DNA from: Antedon bifida
Taxonomy: Eukaryota; Echinodermata; Crinoidea; Comatulida; Antedonidae
Reading direction: 5' to 3'
Assembly (NCBI GenBank): GCA_963402885.1
Contig: OY727094.1
Span: 13,394,501-13,458,500 of the forward strand
Length of the DNA stretch: 64,000 bases
Shown here: in pieces, positions 23,439 through 34,824 of the stretch
Position numbering within the stretch: position 1 is the stretch's first letter
Layout of the letters: each line of letters opens with the position of its first letter
The notes under the pieces: generated by a model
Told to the model about the DNA's origin: nothing
What the model saw: only the letters and a program-made list of their open reading frames with translations
Databases searched by the model: none
Translations under genes and position numbers: made by a program

Positions 23439-24111
23439 CTAAAATATAAAATCATACAAGTTACATCTTTTACATATTTATCGGTTAATTAATATTTTAT
23501 ATAATTATACATCCATTAAGTGTCAATTTTCAAATTCAATTTGTAACTTGTATTTGCTGTGTGATCATATACGCAATGCACACAAATACTATCAAATTAG
23601 CTTTAGTATACATTTTTATTATTATTCCAGTTTTTACGTAAAAATGTTGTTGCCTGGTATTTAAATTATTTAACTTTTTTTTAATTTAATATTGTTTAAA
23701 TATTAAATTACTGGATTGGTTTGGTGTACAAACTTTTACTTTCAGGGGCATGTTTAAAACTTCAATATATTTAAATTATCCTTTGTGCGATCATAGAGCA
23801 AAGAAATAGTTCATTGCTCTATGGTGTGATGGTGGCATTCTAGTACAAGTTATTGTGAGTGTAGCATATCCTATTTTATCGATTGCTTTGGTACTTTCAT
23901 TTCAATTGGAAGCCTTGCACATGGTTATTATTTTGTATGTAATGCAAATCTATTATTTTATATTATCAGAGATAATGGCCTGCACTATTCTAAAGAAAGA
24001 TTTGTTAGTGTACCAACAAAACATTGTCCGTTTTAAGAGGTTTGACATACACACATTAGTCTAAATATTGATTGTAACAATATTAATGTTGAGTTTAATC
24101 TGATAAAAAAA
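23439..24111. other. Intron sequence, nothing recognised
   Basis: AT-rich. It contains a polypyrimidine-like stretch next to the acceptor at 23439 and no other supported feature. Confidence 0.45.
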
Positions 24112-24213
24112 CAAGGCCATATACATGGCTGCAGTCGTGTGCGCAAATTTGAGTTAGTGTTTACCGACCGACCAACATAGTGAGCTGTAGAGTCACGTTG
24201 CACACGACTAAAA
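24112..24213 (-). mobile_element. Family-4 short element, best preserved
   Basis: 102 bp. Left: CAAGGCCATATACATGGC then GCAGTCGTGTGCGC. Right: TTGCACACGACTAAAA. AGTCGTGTGC and GCACACGACT are exact inverted copies. The hairpin GCCATATACATGGC lies outside one of them, as in the large elements. Centre: GACCGACC. Preceded by AA on the plus strand. Confidence 0.7.
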
Positions 24214-25551
24214 TAGATAAACAAGTTAATTGTAGACATCTTTTTGAACCACATAACAGATATATGTATAAACATGTTTTCATTTTTTTAATTTGTTAGA
24301 TCAAATGAACAGTTTTTAGAAATACCATGACCATTTTCATACCTCCCTGGATAGCTCAAGCCTGTCTTTAAAATGGGTGAAGGTTTGGCTGATGCCAGAA
24401 TACTACCAAGAACCAAACAAATCATATCAATGTAAAAAATATTAAAATTTATACATTTTAATAGATTTTATAACATCTTTATTATTTGTGTTTTATATTT
24501 ATTGAATTGACTTATTAAAATTATTAAAATTTACACCAAAAAAATTGTTATATTCTTTTTATTTCAAGGATATAACAAAAACAATCACTGGAAATAAGAC
24601 ATTATACAGTAATTATAAAAGAAATAATAAACATTATTTATTCATATGTATACATACTGACATTTCAAACAAATTTAATGCAACTAACAATTATCTAATA
24701 AAAAAATATATAAATCCTATATAACTAATGGTTTTAAAACAAAAATAAATAATCTGATATTAATATATTATTTTGATGAACATTGAAGACAAAAAGTTCA
24801 ATACATTGTGTATAGGATGTGAATAATATTCACTGAGGCTAAAACTTTCATAGTAGACCATGGTCGCCAGGAGTATACCAATAAACAAATAAAGTGCTGT
24901 ATGTTCCATAATCATTGCTTATCCCATCAACATTTTTTATACTTCAGTAAATAAAATAAATAAAAAAGTTAATTTTCAAAAGTAAACAATAATTTTCGCA
25001 CCAGTCCTTTAGGCAGTTACATTCAAGAGAACGGAAGCATTAGCCATGCAAAAGCTTATAATAGATTACTAAGGCTGAAAAAATGGGTATTTAGAAAGAC
25101 AAACTGGGCATGAGCACACCCCAAAGCATGTCTGGTAAGAAAGTCTAAATGGGAATTTGTAAACTCAAACTGGGCATGTGCACAGAGAGTCTTTGAGATA
25201 TGTACAGTATGCAGACATTAGTTTGTAAGACCTATGTTCAATGACTTTGTTTTGGCTGTCAACATAGAGGCCATGTAATAATTACCGTCAGATATATCAT
25301 TGAATAATGGTCAAAACGATCCTTCCTCTATGGTAAATATTTTTGGCAAATTGGGTGTATATAGATTACAATTGTTTTGTTTACTTTTTTGTTTGGGTTA
25401 TAAGTGGGTCACTTCAACCTTAGAGGTTAATGCCTCTAACTCAGAATATGCATAGTACTATAGTCTATAGTAATTCAAACTATATTTATGTTACACAAAA
25501 TGTTTACTACTGATTTTTAAACAAAAATAATTGATAATAAATCTGTATTTC
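24214..25551. other. Non-coding, no gene recognised
   Basis: AT-rich. 25085-25195 contains a short imperfect duplication around AAACTGGGCATG. No supported exon. Confidence 0.45.
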
Positions 25552-26105
25552 TTAAAGATGTATTGTCCCTTTGTCTAATTCCAAAAAAATAAAAAATAAA
25601 ATATTTCGAAAAAAAGTGGGTCATTTTGAAGTATCTTAATAGTTATTAACTTTCACCAAAAATTAGTCGAAAAAAAAATCATTTAACTGAAATACAGACG
25701 TTTTTTTGTTTAAAAAATAACTTTGGCTCCCAGTCAAAGTTTTCGATCAAAACATATCTCATAATGCAACACCATTGTTTGGCTACTCTGTATGCATAAT
25801 CATAAAACTTCCTTGCGGTCTGTGTGAAAACACCTTCTCAACCATGACGAGTTGTAAACAATCGTAATTAGCATATGCATAATGCATACTCGTGGTTTGA
25901 AATCTTTGTTTACTTTCGCTCGCGATGATTTTCCAGACGAAATGTAATCAAATTAATTTACCTGTTAATTACGTAAACTTCTTGTTTTTGGCTCAAATTT
26001 TCGACTTAAAGTGAATAACTTTAATATTACTTTGATATGGCCAATTTAAATTTAGAATATTTTGACCTTCATTTTTTTGTGTTTAAAGGGACAATACATC
26101 TTTAA
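25552..26105. mobile_element. TTAA-flanked MITE (554 bp)
   Basis: TTAA + AGATGTATTGTCCCTTT at the left and AAAGGGACAATACATCT + TTAA at the right. Same family as 22874-23229 but with a longer unrelated interior. Non-coding. Confidence 0.8.
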
Positions 26106-26131
26106 ATTATTAAATAGAATATCAATTTAAA

Positions 26132-27660
26132 CTAGAATTTAATTCGTCACTTTGACGAATTATAGGTGATCATTTTTATCATTTTACTGAAATTAATTTT
26201 TTTTAAACATGCACGTACGTTAACATACGATCGGAAAATGTTGATGTATGCCATCCTATTATATGCTTATAGTGCTGAGTTGTGCCTATATGCCATATAC
26301 AATATGTACAGTATATACTGTATATCTATATACAGTGTAGCATAGGTGAAATTACGGGACACACATGTTCTAATTTTTTGGCATGATGACGTTATCAAAC
26401 TAAACTTTAAGATGACAATTTCGAAAGATAATTAATTGAGCAAAAAAATATAAGATTTGGAAAAAAATTTGGCACGTAGAAGCGCTGTGCGCGCTCTTTG
26501 AATTGTGTATAACTTTGACGAAAAATATGAAAAAAATACTTTTTCACTTCAACTGGCCATATGTTAACGTCACAACATCCGATAGGCTTAATTTTTATAT
26601 GAATTAATATCTACATTTCATCAGCTTTCATAATAAATTATAATCATCAAGGTAACCTTCAATTCTGAAGAGCTGTAAGATATTCAAATTTACTGCGAAG
26701 GTGAAATTACACGGCCTACGTTATTCAAGTTTTTACGCGTGATGACGTCATTAAAATGAAGATAGTGTCAACTCATGATAAAGATAATTAATTAAGCAAG
26801 CACATACTGAAAGTTGTGCGAAATTCGAGCACACATAACCAAGATGCGCTCTGTTGAATGTGATAATCTACACAAAAAGATAACAAATCCTAATTTTTAA
26901 ATTCAAGTGGCCATTTGATGACGTCAAAACATTTTGTACGTAAAATGTGTACATGAATTCATATCTACAACTCAATGGCTTCCAGAATAAGTTAAAAAAA
27001 TCGGGGGTCATCTTGCATTCTGAAGAGTTATTTTCATTTTAAAAAAGACCTATTTTTCACCATTTTCAGAACTTTTGTAAAATTAATGTGCGCATTTTGT
27101 CATTTTTAACGTGCTCGTATAGCGTTATTTTAAGTCGGAACTGACTCAAATTTGGTGAATGTACTAAGGATGGTGAGTAGAATGAGATTTGTAAAAAAAT
27201 TCATAATTTTTACGCTTTTTAAGTATCGCGCGCGCAAAAACGCATTTTTGCGCAGTAATTTTTTGAAACACGCAAATGCCCTAATTCATGCTCTAAATTG
27301 ATCAAAACTTAATTTTGAGCGTTTTAAATTTTTAACGCGCAATATCACGCGCATGAACCTACGTGCGCGTGCGTTTTTATTTGCTAATATTTTTACCCTT
27401 GATCTGAAGTTTACGTGTAGTGAATTTCATTAATATGTGATAATGAATTATGGAGATATGATTGATAATGTGATTTCGCAAAATGGCGTATAAATGTCGT
27501 CACGGATGAGTGATCACGCTGGAAAGCTTATTAGGATTAAGTTATATTATTTGAAAGATATTCTGAAATTTTTGTAATCATTGACATTAAACTTTTTGAG
27601 ATAATTGTTACACAAAATAGTGTACAGAAACAATAAAAAGAAAAAAAATAATAAAAAAAA
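26132..27660 (-). mobile_element. Family-3 element body, head displaced to 29246
   Basis: Minus-strand element. Its 3' end (26132) is CTAG preceded, in element sense, by TGATCACCTATAATTCG..., the hairpin TTCGTCAAAGTGACGAA and TTAAATT. The interior carries CRE-like GATGACGTCA sites, CGCGCGC-rich inverted repeats and CTCGTATAGCG, homologous to families 1 and 2. Its 5' side runs directly into the CTAG of the next element without a 5' hairpin; the matching head lies beyond that element, so the neighbour inserted into this one. Confidence 0.75.
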
Positions 27661-29245
27661 CTAGAATTTAATTCGTCACTTTGACGAATTATAGGTGATC
27701 ATTTTTATCATTTTAATGAAATTAACATTTTTTAAACATGCATGTACGTTAACATGCGATCGTAAAAAATTGATGTACGCCATCCTATGACATGATGCAT
27801 ATACACTTATAGTGCTGAGTTGTACCTATTATGTGTCATATACAATATGTACAGTATATACTGTATATCTATATACAGTGTAGCATAGGTGAAATTACGG
27901 GACCCACATCATGTTCTAATTTTTTGGTATGATGGAATTATCATAATAAACTCGAAGATGACAACTTCGAAAGATAATGAATTGAGCAAATAAATATACG
28001 GATTGGAATAGAATTTGACACGTAGAAGCGCAATGCGGGCTCTTTGAAATTTGTATACATTTGACGAAAGAGAGAAAAAAACTACTTTTTAACTTCAACT
28101 GACCATTTCATAATGTCACAACATCCGATAGGCCTAATTTTTATATGAATTCATATCTAAATTTCATCAGCTTTTATAATAAATTATAATCTTCAAGGTC
28201 ACCTTTAATTCTGAAGAGCTGTAAGATATTCAAATGTATGGTGTAGCTGAAAATACACGACCTTGGTTTTTCAAGTTTTTACGCGTGATGACGTCATCAA
28301 AATAAAAATGTTGACAACTCATGAGAAAGATAATTAATTGAGCAAGCACATACTAAAATTTGTGCGAAAATTGGGTTCAAATAATGGAGATGCGCTCTAT
28401 TGAATGTGATAACCCACACAAAAAGATAAAAATTACTAATTTTTAAATTCAAGTGGCCTTTTGATGACGTCATATCATTTTGTACGTCTAATGTGTATAT
28501 ACATTTATATCTACAACTCATTTGCTTCCATATTAAGTTAAAAAAATTGGGGGTCATCTTCCATTCTGAAGAGTTATATTCATTTTAAAAAGGCCTTATT
28601 TTTTACAATTTTTAGCACTTTTGTACAATTAATGTGCGCATTTTGTCATTTTTAACGTGCTCGTATAGCACTATTTTAAGTCGAAATGGACTCAAATTTG
28701 GTGAATGTACTAAGGAAGATGAGTAGAATGCAATTTGTACAAAAAATTGGTATTTTTTACGCTTTCTATGTACGCACGCGCAAAAACGTGTTTTTGCGCA
28801 GTAATTTTTTAAAACACGCAAATGGCCAAATTAATGCTCTAAATTGATCAAAACGTAATTTTGAGCTTTTTAAAATTTTAACGCGCGATTCCAAGCGCAT
28901 GACCTTGAAACGCGCGAGTTTTTATTTGCTAATATTTTTACCCTTGACCTGAAGTTTACGTGTAGTGAATTTCATTAATATGTGATAATGAATTATGGAG
29001 ATATGATTGATAATGTGATTTCACAAAATGGCGTATACGTGACGTCACGGATGAGTGATCACGCTGAAAAGCTTATTATGTCTAAGTTAAAGTATTTGAA
29101 AGACATTGTGTAATTTTTGTGATCATTGCTATTCAACTTTTTGAGATATTTGTTACACAAAAAGTGTACAGAAAGAAGAATAACAATAATAAAGATTTTG
29201 TACAATAACAATAGGTGATCATTTTATTCTAAATGATCACCTAAT
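27661..29245 (-). mobile_element. Complete family-3 Helentron-like element
   Basis: Minus strand, 1,585 bp. 5' end: AGGTGATCA, loop, TGATCACCT (hairpin 29214-29243), followed by TTGTTATTGTA. 3' end: TGATCACCT, the hairpin TTCGTCAAAGTGACGAA, and CTAG at 27661. The 9-bp sequence AGGTGATCA/TGATCACCT is the asymmetric terminal repeat and is unrelated to that of families 1 and 2. Non-coding. It is inserted in the T-rich 5' tract of the element at 26132. Confidence 0.8.
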
Positions 29246-29306
29246 AATAATAAAGATTTTATACAATAACAATAGGTGATCATTTTATTCTAAATGATCA
29301 CCTAAA
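29246..29306 (-). mobile_element. Solo family-3 5' head
   Basis: Second copy of the 5' hairpin (29275-29304) plus TTGTTATTGTATAAAATC, ending where the inserted element begins. It belongs with the headless body at 26132-27660. Confidence 0.75.
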
Positions 29307-31691
29307 AATATCATTTAATGAAGAAAGAACAATAATTAAAACTATTATCTCAGAAAGTCTTTTTTATGGTAAAAAATTGATGTTTTTTTTTTTTTTTTAT
29401 TTGTATTCATTGTTGTCTGAATTATTGGAATTGATAAAGTTATTAGCAGCTGCAGTGTAGTGAAACAGAAAGATGTGGGCCAGTATCTGTACCAATTTGT
29501 CTGGCCAATTTATCTATATTTTATTTTATTGTGGTTATCAACCACATGTGTATTCATACTTTATAGGGTATTTAGATACGCAAAGAAAAAATAATGTAAA
29601 GTTTATTAATGCTTACTGTACATTACACAAATGGCACATATTATTGTTGAGTAGATAATATTTAAACATTACATTCAATCAACTGCTGGTGTGAATGATG
29701 AATTAAAGTATGACATCTCAACTTGAACAAATGAAATATTGAGAGGTTTTATGATAGTATGTCCACACTAATAGCGTGCACTATAACATTTTGGAAAATA
29801 TCAAACCATAGAGGGCACTATTAAAAAAGGAAAGATATTAACGTATATAACAGTATGGGCATGGGTATTTCAAAGAACGAAAATGCAGTGCCAACTCAGT
29901 ATTTCTTGCATTAAAGAAAGCATGAATTGGTAGAGCAGACTATTATAAACATCTGACGGACTGATTTTGACAGACCCTGTATTATATATTAGTAAAAATT
30001 ATACAAATGTATACATCATGGGGATATTTTATTGTTGATATAAAAAATCGGAAGAAGTTGCATTTCAGCGGGAGAGTAAGAGATGACACGAAATATCTTC
30101 TGCAGTCATTGGAAAAGTTGGGAGGACTGAAGGATACCTATTAACAATAATGCAAGGATTATTTTGTTTTCCATGCAATAATCACTACATTTAGACCTAC
30201 TGTAACATAGCACTATTATTAGAGTGGAAAACAACAATATTAAAACAACAATGCTATAAAACCATATAACGATTAGCAAACATAGAACTGATTTGTTTTA
30301 CAATTTTCTACGTCATACATTACAAAACAAAGAGCAAATTTTATTCACACACAAAAATAAGTAAATTTGCTCTGTAAATTGGACATTAAGTGTAAATTTA
30401 GCATTTTTGGCCACACATATTTTTTATTAAAAAAATTGTAACAATGAGGTAGCACTCCTCTATCCAGGAGATTTGGGTGCAAGTTGGAATTGAATCGGAA
30501 CACAGAAGGCCATGTGCAGTGGTAATTGTGTGGTTTATTGTTTATTATTATTTATTATGCAAAAGATAAGTTGATATCTTGTAGAAAAGAGCTTTCAAAT
30601 TTTAGGTATATCATCACTACCATATTTGGATATACCAGTCAGAATATTAATGCTTGAGTTACAGTTGTTAAAAGGAAGAGGTTAAAAAAGAAGCTTTTTT
30701 GCCTTGCTTCAACATGTTAGATTTGCTCACTGTGTATGTAGTTTAATAATGGTATAAAAAGCAATGATGTACAAAATGTACAAAGAGTATTAATTTCTTA
30801 TATTTTAGTATATACTTTTTAAACTATAGTATAAGATAATATTGAACAATTTGTGATATTATTATAATTAGGCATACAACTAAAATTATTCACAGTCTAC
30901 TGTGTTAATTAAATCATTAAAATTATTACATATTAAACTAATATATTTTTAGGACAAATACTAATACTAAATACTATTAAAACTAGAAAGCCACTCCGAG
31001 AGTGCATACCTCCACCTACTATAAAATTCTTCTACATATTTAGTCTCCGGAAAAATTGTATGTGACTTAATTCTGTGTGTGATTTAGGCTAATTTCACTA
31101 CAAGCATGTGTATGCAAGTTTGGTGTAATGGTTATGTAACAAGCCTTTCAACTAACAATAGCTTCAGCTTCAGTTTGGTATTAATAGAAAATTAAACTGT
31201 TTAATATAATTAATTAATTAATGACATGATAGCTAATAGTAATTTCCCTGCATAAAAAATAAATAATTCAAATCCTGAAACGAAAAGACAACAATTTGGC
31301 TTATTCAGTCTTTTCCTAACTATTATATAATGGTTGCCAATGACAATCCCTTTGTTTTATTATCAAATCTATCAATAAGTGTAAACATTTTTATCTGAGA
31401 TAGATATTATCAAGAAAACTAGGTTGTAGACTAAGTTCCATTTAGCCTTTAAGAAATGTTGAAATTCATCAGGATATAAATTTTGATAGTAAATGTACAT
31501 GTTTTATAGCCTGTGATATTATTACAGTTAGGCCTAATCAAGTATAAAACTAAACAAATTACCGGTTATTGGTCAATTAACTTGCGTTGCGACCAAAGCT
31601 TTAGTAGACCAAGTTTTATTATTTATTTGTGTTTGTTAAATTTTTTCTTTTAATAAAAAGCAAAATAATCACCGTCAAGCACTTTGTCTTT
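29307..31691. other. Non-coding, no gene recognised
   Basis: AT-rich, with a T tract at 29380-29399. 31567-31618 repeats the segment at 11400. No supported exon. Confidence 0.45.
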
Positions 31692-32101
31692 TGTTGAACA
31701 GTACACTGGTACTGAAAGTGCGAGCAAACAGAGACATTTTTAAAATAAATAAATGATGAGTGAGGGCACTGTGTAATATAAAATGTATAGGCCCTTGTAA
31801 TGTATTATGGAAAAAATAATTACAAATTAAAAATGGGTCTAATATGGGTCTATATTACATCATTTAATATCATTGCTCTTCACTATTTAATGAGGAGGAG
31901 GTGGTGGACGGAGTTGGTAGTGTGTTGACAATAAAAGAGAGTATGGCAAAATGCATTACTAAAAATGATGAATAAAACATCATACTAAAATATTCAGTAC
32001 AACTAGCATCTTTGATCATTATAATACACAGGGATCATAGGGCATTTAAGTGACTTGTCTAAAAAACAATTTGTGAAAATTGCACTTTTAAAATACAAAA
32101 T
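31692..32101 (+). repeat. Duplicated 0.4-kb block, copy 2
   Basis: Second near-identical copy of 16293-16706; see that entry. It ends within a few bases of the MITE terminus at 32108. Confidence 0.7.
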
Positions 32102-32107
32102 CATATA

Positions 32108-32140
32108 TAAGATGTGTTGTCCCCCTGAAAAAAAATTTTT
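32108..32140 (-). mobile_element. MITE terminus fragment
   Basis: TAAGATGTGTTGTCCCCC followed by TGAAAAAA matches the right end of the 22874 MITE in inverted orientation. The rest of the element is lost or unrecognisable. Confidence 0.5.
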
Positions 32141-32741
32141 TGTTGTTGGATGTGCCATTTTAATGTAACACATTTTTTTTTTTCAGACCAAAAATGTGTT
32201 GCCGGCAAAATAATAAACAATTTACACAATTGATACAAAAAGACTTTTAAACACTTTTATAGCACCCTAGGCTCACGCTAGCTATAATTGTTTCAACAAA
32301 AGTTTAAAAAGGTTTATTAAATAAACGTAGGCCTAGCTTTTTGAGGCAAAAATGCCTAGGCCAGCCCTAGCTACTATTTTTAAAGCCAACAAAAATAATC
32401 AAGATCGAAATAAACTATTTCCGTGTTAATGCTACATTACGCAAGTTAACATATTATTCTAGATGAAAAATATTGAGTTTTATATTGTTTTATCCATACG
32501 TAATTACACTGGCATTAAAGATATAACTTTAAAATGTATAGGCCGTTTTATGAGCCATATTTCGCCGATTTCTTATCGCGGGGAAATTCCCCACCAGCGA
32601 CATCGATCGATCGAGGCTAGAGGTCCGGCTAGAAGCCTAGCGTGCATACCGGAACGGATGGATTATCGCTATATAAATAACAAGTTTGAACAAAAGAGCT
32701 TACGACAATCTTAGGTACATTTTTATTAAACGTATATAGGC

Positions 32742-32951
32742 CTACTTGCTTGGCAAACCCATGCCTTTTAAATAATTTAACAAGTCCATAATCGGATCGT
32801 AGTACTGTACAGTAAAACCAAAAAACACCCCATCAACAACCTCGTGCGATGTACGATCTGTTGTTCTTTTGCTGCAGATCAACATTGGTAGAGTCCATTC
32901 ATTATGAGGGTGTTTAAAAATGTGATAACTATTAAAAACCTGTCTCAACCA
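32742..32951 (-). CDS. Possible 3'-terminal coding exon, unidentified
   Basis: A minus-strand open frame of 69 codons from a candidate acceptor (TTGATTACACAG, with exon starting TGG at 32951) to a TAG at 32742. Residue composition is protein-like, with spread W, H, C, P and D; excerpts are WTLPMLICSKRTTDR, HEVVDGVFFGFTVQYYDP and LLNYLKGMGLPSK. No ATG starts the frame, and an in-frame stop lies in the transposon head just upstream, so if real it must be spliced. I do not recognise the family. It sits 20 bp from the start of the element array, which would then lie in the preceding intron. Confidence 0.3.
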   Translation of the reverse strand, partial: WLRQVFNSYHIFKHPHNEWTLPMLICSKRTTDRTSHEVVDGVFFGFTVQYYDPIMDLLNYLKGMGLPSK

Positions 32952-32971
32952 CTGTGTAATCAAAGTGTTTA

Positions 32972-33041
32972 TTAGTTATCCGCTTGGTAGAGCGGATAAC
33001 TCCTTGTTATTGTATGGGATCAATATTTTTTTTCTGTATTA
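32972..33041 (+). mobile_element. Solo family-1 head H1
   Basis: TTAGTTATCCGC, loop TTGGTAGA, GCGGATAACT, then TTGTTATTGTATGGGATC and a T tract, broken at CTGTATTA by the next head. First junction with host DNA (CAAAGTGTTTA on its left). Loop and tail most resemble the solitary copy at 9167-10750. Its body should lie beyond the window. Confidence 0.75.
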
Positions 33042-33102
33042 TTAGTTATCCGCATTCAGCGGATAACTCCTTGTAACTGTCCTGTTTCATCATCTTTTTT
33101 TT
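33042..33102 (+). mobile_element. Solo family-1 head H2
   Basis: TTAGTTATCCGC, loop ATTCA, GCGGATAACT, then TTGTAACTGTCC and TTTCATCATC, broken in a T tract by H3. Body not in the window. Confidence 0.75.
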
Positions 33103-33168
33103 TTAGTTATCCGCTTAGTAGCGGATAAACTCCTTGTGATTGTATTGGATCAATATTTTTCTGTATTA
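33103..33168 (+). mobile_element. Solo family-1 head H3 (body at 37958)
   Basis: Loop TTAGTA. Tail TTGTGATTGTATTGGATC ending CTGTATTA. In the complete element at 48926 this tail continues TTCTTCTTTCTTTCC, exactly where the headless body at 37958 starts. One extra A in the second hairpin arm. Confidence 0.75.
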
Positions 33169-33231
33169 TTAGTTATCCGCATTCAGCGGATAACTCCTTG
33201 TAACTGTCCTGTTTCATCATCTTTTTTTTTT
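33169..33231 (+). mobile_element. Solo family-1 head H4 (body at 36415)
   Basis: Loop ATTCA, tail TTGTAACTGTCC...TTTCATCATC, then T tract. The complete relative at 53672 continues T(n)CTGTATTCTTC, matching the start of the body at 36415. Confidence 0.75.
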
Positions 33232-34824
33232 TTAGTTATCCGCTTAGTAGCGGATAACTCCTTGTTATTGTAGTGGATCAATATTTTTTTTTTTCTGTAT
33301 TATTCTTATTTCTTTCCCGTTTTTTTGTGGCTCACGTATCTCTAAAATGTGTAAACATAACATTTCATAACTTTTACAACATGTGGGCATGTACGTGAAG
33401 TTGTGCACCTCCTATTTTGAGTGACGTCAGAGTTGCGCAACGTGACTTACGCGCGATTTTATGATTTTTAATGATTGATCATAGCTTAAAAACCAAGCGT
33501 AATTTTTTTTTTACCCTTTATGAAAATTTAAGTCATATCAAGGGCAAACTTTTAGTTAACTAAAAATGGCGTGTTTTACAAGAAGTTACGCGCGCACGCG
33601 CATTTAAAATTTTAAAATGCGCAAAATTAATTTCTAATCAACTTTTTACGCCATTCATGACATTTTGCGCATGTCAAAATTTCCCACGCGCGCGAACAAT
33701 TTTACGCGTGCAGTGCGCACGCAGCATGAAAATCATGTTTTTTTCTATTAAATTGTGATTTTCCAGCCTTTCCTAGTCATTTTTAAAAAGATTGACATCA
33801 TTTCAAATTAAAATGACGTCATACGTACACGTTGATTTAGACCATTTGCATGCGTTTTAGTTGCAAAAGTTACAAAATATTGTCAAAATTATGCCTATTT
33901 TGAATCTATTATAGCTCCTCAGGATCAACCGTTACCCCCGAGTTTTTTAACTTAATATGTAAGCAGATATGTTGTAGATATGAATTCATGCAGAATTTTT
34001 TCCTTACGGATGTTGTGACGTCATCGTATGGCCACACAAATGTAAAAAATAGGATTTTTGTCTCTTTCGTTATTGCTCATCACATTCAATGGAGCACATC
34101 ACGCTTATCCGTCTTCCATTTTCTCCGAGATTTTAATATTATCTAGGTCAATCAACTATCTTTCGCATGAGTTAAAAATATTTTAATTTTTATAACGTCA
34201 TCATGCCTAAAAATTTAAATTATGTGGGTCATTAATTTTATCTTTACAGTAAATTTTAATCTGTTATAGCTCGTAAGAATAAAATGTGATAATCACAATT
34301 AAAACGTTTTCTGGAAGCTATTGGATTGTAGATACGAATTCATGTGAACATTTTGTCAATCACATGTAGTGACGTCATCATATGGCCAGTTGAAAAAAAA
34401 AAGTCGTATTTTCATATTTTGCGTCATAGTTCATCACATTTAAAAGAGCGCACATCTATATTTTACGTATCCAAATTTCTTCTACACGCTAATATGTTGT
34501 TGCTGAGATAATATCCTTCCGAAATTGGTATTTTAGTGTTTCATTTTGATACCGTCGCCATGTTAAAAAATGGAATAAATGGCGGGTCCCGTAATTTCAC
34601 CTATTCTACACTGTATGTAATATGTATACAGATTATACTGTTTATACTGTATATACTATATGACACAAAATTGACAGAATTCAGCACTAACAACATATCA
34701 TATTCTTCAGATCAGGTCATAATGCCATAATCTTTTTCTGGGTGCAAAATTCTAACGTATGACGTGCACGTGGCGTTTGTTGTGCGGATAACTAACTTGT
34801 CAAAGTGACGAGTTTCATGTCTAG
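33232..34824 (+). mobile_element. Complete family-1 element E1
   Basis: Head with loop TTAGTA, tail TTGTTATTGTAGTGGATC, full body, 3' GTGCGGATAACTAACT, hairpin and CTAG at 34821-34824. Four perfect TGACGTCA palindromes (33422, 33814, 34016, 34370). Near-identical to E16 (59979). The 64-codon ORF at 34536 recurs in every copy with the repeat and is not a gene. Confidence 0.85.

Noticed and set aside
24333-24400. Possible exon on the minus strand before GTATGA
   Set aside because: No consistent frame with an acceptor, and the donor is weak.
29214-29304. Pair of rho-independent-type terminators
   Set aside because: These are the 5' hairpins of family-3 elements in a eukaryotic genome.
32463-32714. 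83-codon plus-strand ORF over a CG-containing patch
   Set aside because: No recognisable domain; composition only locally elevated in GC; could be part of a promoter-like patch but nothing decides it.
32972-33300. CRISPR-like or attC-like run of hairpins
   Set aside because: The hairpins are 5' ends of transposable elements; spacing and spacers are explained by their tails, and the DNA is eukaryotic.
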